A DNA stretch of 64,000 nucleotides from Basidiobolus meristosporus CBS 931.73 (lineage: Eukaryota; Basidiobolomycota; Basidiobolomycetes; Basidiobolales; Basidiobolaceae), in the NCBI GenBank assembly GCA_002104905.1, contig MCFE01000338.1, forward strand, positions 28,228-92,227, read 5' to 3'. Both the position numbers and the translations under genes were made by a program. Below are positions 54,924 through 64,000 of this stretch, in pieces. Numbering within the stretch: the stretch's first letter is position 1; every line of letters starts with the position of its first letter. The notes below the pieces were generated by a model. It searched no databases, had not been told where the DNA came from, and worked only from the letters and a program-made list of their open reading frames with translations.

Positions 54924-55456
54924 TGTTACAAGTCTTGGTATAAGATATATAGAGGAATAGGGAGTTTAGCTAGTATTGTATACACAATACTTGAACTGAT
55001 TTTTATTGCGGTTCCATCAGCTACTTATATGCATTTTGCCAGATCACTTGCTGAACAATTGCATTTCTTGATGTAGGTTGTGGCTGATGACTCCTTTAAT
55101 TGCATCATCATCACCCAATAAGATCATACTTGATATATCTATTTCTGCTTGATAAGGATCTGCTTATTCATTTGCTGACTAAAGCTACTAATTTGATAGA
55201 TAAAGCTAATATACTGATAGGCTCAACATACAACTAATTGATTTGACTACAAACTGATTCAACTTAAGCATTCATGCGGTAGAACATAACTCATTTCTCC
55301 CCTCTACTAAATTCTGAATGGTTTGTTACACAGTGTGATTTGTCTGATGCTACTGATTTGATAGATAACATTGTTATACTGATAGGCTATGCATATAACT
55401 GAGTGATTTGACTAAAAACTGATCTAACTTAAACATTCAAGCTTAAGCTCATGACA
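54924..55456 (-). repeat. Gypsy 3' LTR (composite), minus orientation
   Basis: TGTTACAAGTCTTGG at the left and CATGACA at the right. The LTR is followed rightward by a pyrimidine run (TTCTCCCCCACT, 55457-55468) that is the polypurine tract on the element's strand. It is about 165 bp longer than the solo LTR: a piece resembling the DDE transposase end (TAGAACATAACTCATTTCTC...CACAGTGTGATTTGTC) plus a repeated LTR tail is inserted at about 55187-55347. Confidence 0.82.
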
Positions 55457-57412
55457 TTCTCCCCCACTAAAGCTGAGAGGGTTCTCCTGAATATCTTTTC
55501 TTGTGATACCAATATCATAATAGCTCAGTATTGTTGGCAAGTCTTGCAAGCCTGAGTCTGTCTCTATGAACTAAATCTTCCTGGATACCCCCTAGTTTGC
55601 CCACTAGTTGGTAAGTTGCAAATGGAAATTCTCTGATGATCTTAAAAGTTCCTGTCCATTGTGGCTCAAACTTCTTCCAAGGATTGTTTCTCAGCACTAC
55701 AAAGCCCCAGCTGTCAATGATTCTGGTGACATAGTCTTATCAAATCTCTGCATCATCTTTTCTGCACTTTGAGTTACCTTGGCCTGTAACTCTTGATGAC
55801 TTTGTTCCAGCTGCAGGTGACTACTTGGCTGACTAAGTTCATCTACTAAGGCATCTGTAAGCTTTGATTGTGCAAGATCTCCTGGAATCCTTGGTTCACA
55901 TCCATGCACAAAGTAAAATGGCAATTGCTGAGTGGAGTTGTGAACTCTAACTCTGCATGCAAAAAGTGCTTGGTCTGTATACTCATCCCATCTACTAACA
56001 GCTCCATTTGCATATTTGGTCAGCATTTTTCTGAAAAATCCATTAAACCACTCAGTGACTCCATTAGTTCTAGGGTGATATGCTGAAGTTGTCACCTGTC
56101 TGATGTGCTGCATTTCTAGGTAAGCATTCAATGTCTATGCCACAAAGTTTGCTCCTCTATCAGATAGAATCTCTACAGGGCATCCAAACTTCATAAGGAT
56201 CTCATGGTAGATGGAACTTGCAACTTCTTGTCCACTGGCTGCTAGGATCTAATGGTTGTATCTCCTAGTAGTTGGCAGTCTTGCAACAAAGCCAATCCCC
56301 CATATTTCAAATGGTCTTAGAGTCTCCAAGGGAAAGAGTTCATTAATTCTCTGTGGCAGGCCTTAGTTGATATGGCAATTTGGGCATGTTTTCACTAGCT
56401 TCTCAATGTCTTGTTTCATTCTAGGCCACCATGCTCTGGCTTTTACAAGGCTATAGGTTTTTCAATTCCAATATGTCCATATCCATTGTGTAGCTTATGT
56501 ATTAAATCCAGGCAAGCAATAAAAGGGCAATAGGGAATAGGGCTTCCATCAGCAATTTTATAGAGTGTTTCATCCCGTACCACAAATTTGCTGGCTTCAT
56601 CCAGGATAATCTTCTTGATCTCTTCATCCACCTCAATATGAGTAGCTTGGTTCTCCAAGTACTCTGGTAATATGCTAGGCCAATTTGATTCATGCACTAA
56701 GTTGAGTTGTGCAACTTGTTCTAGTCTTGATAAGGCATCAGCAAACATGTTGTTTTTCCCAGTGTATTTGACAATCTCCAGGTCAAATTGCTGAATGCAT
56801 TTACCCCATCTTGTCATTCTTCTAGAGAGTAAATATATACCTGAGGGAGGTGTGATCAGTCTGCACAATGCATTTGGCTCCTTCAATATAGCATCTCCAT
56901 GTCTTCAAGCAGTGTGTTATAGCAGGCATTTCCTTCTCATGCACTGGATAGTTTTGCACTGCTGAGTTCATTTTCTTAGATTCAAAGGCAACTGGGTAGT
57001 TTTTTCCCTTGTGTTCTTGGCTCAACAAGGAATGATCTGAGTTCTGATATACTATGGGGCTGCTTTAGATTCTTGATAACTTTAACCTTCTTAGGGTCTA
57101 AAGTCCCTCCTTGCTAGTCACTATGTCTCCCAGATATACAATGTGTTCCTTGAAGAATTTGCACTTGTGTAGGTTGCCATATAGCTTGTTCTCTCTGAGC
57201 TTCTTCAAGACCTTTTCAATGTGCACCAGGTGATCTTCTTCTGTCTTGCTGTACATCAATATATCATCTAGGTAGATTATCACAAACTTGTGTATGTACT
57301 CTTGGAAGACAGTCTGCATAAGGGTTATGAATGTTGCAGGAGCATTGGTGAATCCAAAACTCATGACTAAGTACTTGTACTATCTATATCTAGTACTGAA
57401 TGCTGCCTTAAT
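55457..57412 (-). mobile_element. Ty3/Gypsy pol 3' part: RT, RNase H, integrase
   Basis: Minus-strand frames in Gypsy order. RT at 57098..57364 (SFGFTNAPATFITLMQTVFQ, FVIIYLDDILMYSKTEEDHL, with the YLDD active site). RNase H at 56822..57028 (NYPVAFESKKMNSAVQNYPV, HEKEMPAITHCLKTWRCYIE). Tether and zinc-binding region at 56443..56886 (KYTGKNNMFADALSRL; HNGYGHIGIEK). Integrase core at 55697..56131 (ITTSAYHPRTNGVTEW-type motif). C-terminal domain at 55515..55697 (FEPQWTGTFKIIREFPFATY). Several stops and frameshifts separate these. The RT is cut at about 57412 by Copia sequence. Confidence 0.92.
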
Positions 57413-60400
57413 ACTGCAACAACTGACGGTAGATTATTCATATCTGCCCTAATATATGACTACAAACAAGGATTCTCAGATGTGGTACACTGACTCTGGA
57501 GCATCTCAACACTTTACATACCAAAAAGAACGTTTTACCCAATATCAAGAAGTTCCATTTATGAAATTTTCATGGGTGACAATGGAACACTTCACACAGT
57601 GGGAGAAGGAACTATTCAAGTAAATCAAAGAACCAGTAAAGGAAGCCATACACTGACCTTCAGAGAAGTACTTTATGTACCAGAAATAGCCAAGAACCTA
57701 CTATCTGTATGCAAGGTCACAGCAGAAGGACTCAGTTTCAGTTTTGACAATTCCAGATGCAGGATCACAGATCAAAATGGTCCCCATATTGCTTTAGGTA
57801 TCAGAGATCAGAATCTATACAAGATGACTTATATTCCATTATATCTGGAAGCCAATATAAGTAGCTTAAATGAAGAAACACCTATGCTTTGGCACAGGAG
57901 ATTTGGACACATCAATTTTGATTTTATGCGCATAATGATCAAAGTTCAGCTAATTTCTGGTGTAAAAATTTACCCCTCAGCTAATTTGGAGCACTGTGAA
58001 GCCTGCATATATGGTAAACTAGCCAGACTACTGTTCAAGAGCTCTGGGTTGATAAAAACTAAGAAAAAATTAGATCTAATTCACTCAGATCTGCGTGGAG
58101 CTATGCAAAATTTATCCTTAGGTAGGACAAAGTATTTAATCACTTTTATTGATGATTATTTAAGGTGCACATGGGTCTACTTCATGGAGAGAAAAGCAGA
58201 AGCTCTGTCTAAGTTCAGGGAGCTCAAAGCCATGGCTCAGAGAGAAACTGGTGCAAAAATCAAGAAAATACACTCTGACAATGGTGGAGAATATACCTCA
58301 AAACTCTTCTTCCACTTCTGCAAAATTCATGGGATAAAGCAAGAGACTACTGTACCATACTCCCTACAGAAAAATGGAGTAGCAGAATGTGCTAACAGAT
58401 CAATAATTGATATGGCAAGATCTATGATCCAAGATCAAAATTACCCTATGATTTTTGGGCAGAATCAGTTGCCACTGATGTATATCTTAGATACAGGAGT
58501 TATAACAGAGTACTTTGTGAGTCTACTCCATTTTTGGCATGGTATAGGTACAGACCAAGTGCAGCACATCTAAGAATACTTGGGTGTACAGCATATGCCA
58601 AGAAACTGCCCAGAAATCAGTAAAAACTTGAGCCAAAATGTGTTAAATGCATATTTTTAGTTACTGCAACAAGAGTAAAGCATACAGACTGTACAATACC
58701 AAAGCAAAGAAGCTAAACAAGTCCAGGGATGTATTGTTTGATGAAAATTCAAATTCTTACAAAAATTAACATCAGATGATTATGAAAATCAGATCTCAAG
58801 ACCACCAATTGTATGAACTGAATCAGTGCAAAACAGTGAAAATATTATCACTCCAGAGGACTCTATAAGTGTGGTTCAGCCTGAAGCAGTACCTAGGAAT
58901 ATGCCAGATGTTATCATTCCAGTATCAAATGCCTGGAGATCCAATAAGACCAGAAATAGCCTAAATTACTATATCAATGAGGGTACAAACTTAGCCTATG
59001 CCTATTCAGTCCATATTGATGAACCCCAGACTGTAAAAGAGGCCCATAATAGCTGTCAGACAAAGTTATGGAGATCTGCAATGACTGAGGAGTATCAGGC
59101 CATGATGGAAAATCAAACCTGGGACTTAATCAAATTACCAATCAACCAAAAATCATTTGGATGCAGTTGGGTCTTTAAGACAAAATACAAGGTTGATGGT
59201 ACAATTGAAAGATACAAAGCAAGACTTGTAGCCAAAGGATACTCTCAAACAAAAAGACTTGATTATACTGAGACCTTTGCACCAGTAGCCAAGTTTAATT
59301 CCATCAGATTAATATTGGCTATTGCAGCCAAATATAAGTTTTTTATTCATCAAATGGATGCAAAAACTGCATTTTTGAATGGAGAACATGAAGAGGACAT
59401 GTATATGGACCAGCCTGATGAGTTTGTTGACCAAAATAACCCCCATTTGGTCTGCAAGCTTCAAAAGTCACTATATAGTCTCAAACATTCACCAAGAGCC
59501 TGGAATTGCAAGATAGATTCTTATTTGGAATCTTTGAGTTTCAAAAGGAGTAGTGCTGAATATGGTGTATACTATAAGCCAGATAGAGCAAATCCAGCTC
59601 TATTAGCTCTATATGTGGATGATCTTATTATAGCTGCCAATAACCTAGAAACATTGTAAGAGACTAAATCCAGCCAATCTAAGGAGTTTAGGATGTTGAA
59701 TCTAGGAGAACTCAGTTATATTCTCCATAGACAGAGGTACCCACACTATTACACTAAGCCAGTCCAAGTATATTCAAGATATACTAAAGAAACACAAAAT
59801 GGAAGACTGTAAACTGACAGCTACCCCAATGGAGACACACCTTAACTTGGTCTATACTCAATCAAATCAAGAGAGCTTGGTGCCATCTGAAAGCCCTGAC
59901 CTTCCCTATCAATCCATGATCAGTAGTTGGATATATATTATGCTTGGAACACATCCAGATATCTCATATTCAGTGGGAGTTGTCAGCTAGTATAATCAGA
60001 ACTATGGATCTGATCATATTGCAGTAGTTAAGTAGATTTTTAGCTACCTAAAAGGAACTGCTGATACCTGTTTAAGATGCACTTATAAGGGTTCAGAACA
60101 GGATCTTGTGGGCTACTCTGATGCTGATTTGGGATAAAATTTAGAAGACACAAGATCCACCACAGGATACACCTTTCTTTACTGTCAAAGAGCAATTTCA
60201 TGGAATTCAAGAAAGCAACCAACTACAGCACTTTCTACCACAGAGGTAGAGTATATGGCAGCCTGTGAAGCTACAAAAGAAGCAATGTGGTTAAGAAAGC
60301 TTTTTGCAGATTTAGGCCTATGTCAAAAATTGCCAATTATGTTATTTCAAGATGATTAAGGATGTATTCAATTAGGTAGAAATCCAACTTTTCATGCTTG

Positions 60401-60587
60401 AACTAAGCACATAGATATTAGGCATCATTTCACATGTGAATCTATAGAGAATGACTTAGTTAGCTTAGCTTACTGTCTTTCAGATGAAATGATTGCAGAC
60501 ATTTTCACTAAACCATTAGCTAGAGACAAGTTTGAATATCTTAGGTCAAGTTAGGACTAGTCAGTATGAACATTTAGCTGAGTAGGA
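57413..60587 (+). mobile_element. Copia family A pol inserted in the Gypsy element, 5' truncated
   Basis: Plus strand. Protease start near 57470 (WYTDSGASQHFT). Frame 57572..58573 with pre-integrase (MLWHRRFGHINFDFM, CEACIYGKLAR) and integrase (LDLIHSDLRG, YLITFIDDYLRCTWVYF, IHSDNGGEYTSKLF, NGVAECANRSI). RT frame 58826..59659 (WVFKTKYKVDGTIERYKARL, MDAKTAFLNGEHEEDMY, YVDDLI). Connection and RNase H 59799-60560 (LVGYSDADLG, RSTTGYTFLYC, EYMAACEA) with in-frame stops. There is no 5' LTR and no gag. Compared with the copy at 45816-46320, stops arise from C to T changes, for example CAA to TAA at about 60137 and 60357. Confidence 0.93.
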
Positions 60588-60937
60588 GCGTTGTAAAAAT
60601 TTGCAATTGCACCTAAATATTCACCTAACTTAGTCACTTAGATCATTACCTTCAAATCTTAAGGAATACTGACCAAATTTCTTGTTGGGATTAACTTAGA
60701 ACATTTTCATCAAAATATCAGGTACCCAGAACATGAAAATTCTCATAGTTGTCCAAACAGCCCCAAGCTATTCACACATGTTCTTGGGACCTTCCTTAAC
60801 CTATTCTATTTGCTTGTTATGCCAAGACTATGTAAAAGTATAAATATTACTTTTACATTCAATAAATCATAAAGTTAAAACCACATAATCTACTAGTCCT
60901 CCCAAATCACCTCCAATTTCTCCAGGACTCTTACAAC
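60588..60937 (+). repeat. Copia family A 3' LTR
   Basis: TGTTGTAAAAATTTGCAATT...GGACTCTTACAAC, about 350 bp, immediately after the RNase H end and a short purine-rich stretch (GAGTAGGAGCG). Gypsy sequence resumes directly after it. Confidence 0.9.
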
Positions 60938-62347
60938 CACAAGCTCATCTGGAAATATGTCTGAATATTCCTTCAAAGAGTCTGGACCTTGTGAGGTACT
61001 GGGGTAGAGGAATCCTCCTGTAATATTGCCACAAGGGACATCTAGGTGCCTTTTCTAAGTGCTCTACAGAACTGTGTCTTGTTGAGTTCACTTGTTCCAC
61101 GCACACTAGAATTGACCAGGCTGATATCTAGTCTGGCAGGTAATAGCTCACAGGTCTTATTGTCCTTCTGCATCTGAGCAGCATGGGTTCTCCAGTTGAT
61201 TGATGGATCATAACAAAATAGCCAGGTTTTTCCAAGTACAAGGTCAAACTTGTAGTTCCCAAATAAACAGGCCTGTAGTTCTTCTTCTCATACAATGCTC
61301 CTGAGTAAACCATGAGCTTGGCAGGTACTCCATTGATTACTCCATTCAAGTATAATAGCTTTCCTGAGTTTGAGGTCATCTGGGATTGGTATTTTTTGGT
61401 CATATGGAAGGTGAGTTCTGAGTCTTCCTCATGTTCATCCTCCATATAACTATGCTCATGGGCTTCAATATGGTTGAAGGTTCCTGAGGGCTGGTGTCCA
61501 TTTCTTCTTGGAGGGCAGTACTTTGCAATAGGTCCCTGCTGGTAGCAATTAAAGCAAAGTCCTTTCTTCTTATATTCTTCTAAGGTAGAATTCTTCTGCA
61601 TAGCATCTATTGTCATTGGCACTGCTTCTGATTGTCTTCTTTCATAATGATTGTAGCCTCTCTGATTAATCATTGTGGGCTTCCCAACTCCAACATAGAT
61701 GAGTCATAGTCAATAGCAGTCTTGATGACCTCTTCAACAGTCTGGGGTCTTTGATAGTTTACTTCCTTGCAAGTTCTTTCATTCAACCCATTGATAAAGT
61801 ATTCTGCTTAATTCAGGGGGTCCATTCTTTCAACTTGTTCAAGTAGACATCTATATTCATAGATGTACTCTTGAACCGTTCCTCTCTGTCTGAGTGACTT
61901 CAACTCTCTTCTTAGTAGTATCAGCTGGTGTGGAGGTTCAAAAGTATCCTGAATTTTCAACACAAACTCATCTCAGGTGGAGATTGTAGAGCATCCCATC
62001 ATGGTGGCTGACCTGATCTTGTAGTACCACTTTAAAGTTGCATCTGCCAGGTAGGGGCTGCATAATGTAACTTGCTTTCTGGAGCAATTCCCTTAGCCCT
62101 GAAAGCTTCTTCATTCTGGAAGGGCCAAGTACCCAGGTTTTCATTGACTCTACCATGGTGCTGGTTGACCTTCACACCAAAGTTGCTCTTTACAGGGTTC
62201 TGCTGGCTTTGGGCCATTGTAGTCATTCCTTTTTGTTGCTGGGCCAAGATTTGCTGCACAGCATTCTTCCATTCTTGATTTTTGGACATCTTGAGGGAAG
62301 CTTCTTCTTTCTTGAGGAGGGAGGTTTCTGTTTATTGCTGCTACCAT
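60938..62347 (-). mobile_element. Ty3/Gypsy gag-protease part
   Basis: Minus strand. Immediately inside the LTR, TGGTAGCAGCAATAAACAG (from 62346 leftward) resembles a primer-binding site for initiator Met tRNA. Gag frame 62032..62289 (NQEWKNAVQQILAQQQKGMT). A degenerate knuckle at about 61560 (LCFNCYQQGPIAKYC) has no histidine. The protease at about 61310 reads AKLMVYSGALYEKK where LxVDSGA is expected, so the catalytic Asp is Tyr. The segment near 60940-61010 (SLKEYSDIFPDEL) is the run-up to RT, where the Copia insertion interrupts it. Confidence 0.85.
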
Positions 62348-62700
62348 TGTTGCAAGTCTTGTTATAAGAGTTGTAGAGGAATAGGGAGTTTAGCTAGTTT
62401 TGTACTTGCTAAAAATTGAACTGATTCTTATTGAGGTTCCAGAGCTCATTGTATACATTTTGCCTGATCACTTGCTGACTAATTGCATCTTCTAATGTAG
62501 GTTGTGGCTGAAGACTCATTTGATTGCATCATCTTCACCCAATAAGATCCTACCTTATATATCTATTTCTGTCTGATATGAATCTGCTGATCCATTTGCT
62601 GACTAAAGCTACTAATTCAATAGATAAAGCTAATATATTGATAGGCTCAGCATACACCTAATGATTTGACTACAAACTGATCCATTTAAGCACTCAAGAG
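62348..62700 (-). repeat. Gypsy 5' LTR, minus orientation
   Basis: Starts TGTTGCAAGTCTTG and matches 54924 onward and the solo LTR 48009-48377. Its right end passes without a clean CA into DDE transposase-like sequence at about 62700. Confidence 0.78.
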
Positions 62701-63012
62701 GTAGAACTTAGCTCATTTCTCCCCTCTACTGAATTCTGAATGGTTCTTTACACAGTGTGATTTGTCAAACATACTTCCAGCAATCGGCCAAGTAAACCAG
62801 ATGATGCTCCCCTCAATGTCAGACAGTGCTTGAAACTTCACACAGTGTGCCATGTATTTGCCAGAATAAAAATGCTTCAGCCCTCTAGAAGGTCTGTGAA
62901 TTATGACTGGGAAACTATCCAAAATACTCTTGATATGGAACCTGTTGTAGAATATTCTGGGAGATGGAAGTCTATTGGAGCTTCTGAATCCAGTATTCCA
63001 AGCTTGCTATAA
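62701..63012 (-). mobile_element. DDE superfamily (PIF/Harbinger-type, DDE_Tnp_4) transposase fragment
   Basis: The minus-strand frame 62713..62922 reads SGKYMAHCVKFQALSDIEGS, IIWFTWPIAGSMFDKSHC. This matches the DDE_4 pattern GKYxxHCVKFQALSDPDGxI..GPxxGSxHDS; the D of HDS is kept but H is now F. The upstream part (RVFWIVSQS-like) is degraded. Only about 70-100 residues of a transposase remain. Confidence 0.72.
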
Positions 63013-63795
63013 GTTGTTCATACCCTCTGTGAGGTGGTTCTCTATTACTGTCTACTAGGAACAACAGCTTCTAGGACTTCTGTTATCCTATATGGTGGGA
63101 TGAAACCTTGAGGGGCAATGGTTCTCTTGATAGCAGAGAAGCTTAACAAGGGATCTCATCAAGTGGATTGGGTCATATGGTCCACAGTACTTGGTGCAGA
63201 TCTTCTCTGATGTGCCACTAGGATAACCAGTGATAGTGATGGGAATGATGAGAAAAGACCATTCAGATGAGTAAGTTGTATCAGAGTTAGCATGTGCTTG
63301 AATAGAGGTGATAACAATTGATTTGGTGCAACCAGCTTAATTTATCGGATTTTACATTCACTGTATTTAAATATCCATCAGTTGCATTGTATACCATCAT
63401 TATATTGCAAAATCCATCCTCCAGCAATAACTTGGTGATTTTATTGATGATTAACTTGTAAGTCTATAATCAAATAGAAAATCAGCAACCAATGTGATCT
63501 ATACTCTGTCCATGCATTTTTGGATGCATCATGCATAATATATGGAAATTTAACAATCACATTAGTTTCCATATACATTCTATATAAGACCAGGCTAATG
63601 CCAATATACTACTGTATTAGTATCTATATCCATCATGATGGTCCCTTTACCAAGTCTAAACTCATCTTTAGTACAACCCAGACAAAACTCATCTTCCAGC
63701 TCAGAAGCATGGTCTGGACTGGAAAAGTTGATGTTGGATCTGTTAGAGCTCTTGCCAAATGGTTTTAGTATGGCCCAAGTGTCTATGATGTGCCT
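63013..63795. other. Unassigned TE-block sequence
   Basis: AT-rich, CpG-poor, no open frame with recognisable content. Confidence 0.4.
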
Positions 63796-63972
63796 TCATA
63801 CAGATTTTCTCCTGCATCATAGGGGAAACACAGGGGCTGCTTTGCATGAAGATGCAGAGCTATGTTTTACACTCTGTGGCCAAGTACAGGCTCACATGGC
63901 CTCTCTGGCACACTATGGCAGCATTTGGCACTCATGGCTCAATGTAGTACTATCCAACAGAACAAGTCTATT
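63796..63972 (+). repeat. Single copy of the outer half of the long inverted repeat arm
   Basis: Closely matches 49787-49953 (GATTTTCTCCTGC...GGCTCAATGT...AACAAGTCTA) with a few substitutions. It shows that the arm sequence is a dispersed repeat. Confidence 0.85.
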
Positions 63973-64000
63973 TCATATAAGACCAAGTTGATGCCAATAC

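Overview
This window is nuclear DNA from a fungus. Genes on both strands carry short GT-AG introns (about 45-75 bases) with CTAAC/CTAAT-like branch points and frequent TATATA promoter boxes. The gene set includes a velvet-domain regulator, a yeast Etr1-type reductase, Tfg2, Agx1, Rcf2 and a fungal-type C2H2/coiled-coil factor. The PL14-like lyase, the small LPMO-like secreted proteins and the abundant Copia/Gypsy elements would fit an early-diverging filamentous fungus (Mucoromycota or Zoopagomycota type, for example Basidiobolus-like). That placement is inference and is not fixed by the sequence.

Left 41 kb: gene-rich and CpG-normal. In order: a head-to-head pair of PCNA genes (the left one cut by the window edge); a mitochondrial RsfS/ATP25-type ribosome silencing factor; a tandem pair of small secreted LPMO-like proteins, one frameshifted; an SDR; a GST; a C2H2 zinc-finger factor; a secreted PL14-like polysaccharide lyase; alanine-glyoxylate aminotransferase; an SP/TP-rich nuclear protein; mitochondrial enoyl reductase (ETR1/MECR); MCM-binding protein; an ANCHR-like zinc protein; TFIIF beta; an unusual AT-hook/BED-like zinc finger/NIF3 fusion; a METTL21-type methyltransferase; FCF2; complex I NDUFB10; RRP36; a tiny secreted peptide; a VanZ-like membrane protein; a p24 cargo receptor; COX4; RCF2; a DNAJC8-like J protein; a trypsin-like protease; TRAPPC12; and a velvet protein. 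Several neighbours are divergent and functionally related, such as COX4/RCF2 and the FCF2-NDUFB10-RRP36 block.

Right 22 kb (about 42-64 kb): a gene-free retrotransposon graveyard with very few CpG dinucleotides. It holds at least two Copia families in both orientations, several 345-355 bp Copia LTRs, a Ty3/Gypsy element split by a Copia fragment, a solo Gypsy LTR with a 4-bp target duplication, a DDE-type transposase fragment, about 200-bp direct repeats, and a nearly perfect 346-bp-arm inverted repeat. Every retroelement reading frame is broken.

Caveat on quality: several housekeeping genes (GST, MCMBP twice) need a single-base correction, in each case in a short homopolymer, to read through. 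ETR1 has one exon junction that does not keep frame. These may be sequencing indels rather than real lesions. All exon coordinates were read by eye from splice signals and frame continuity.
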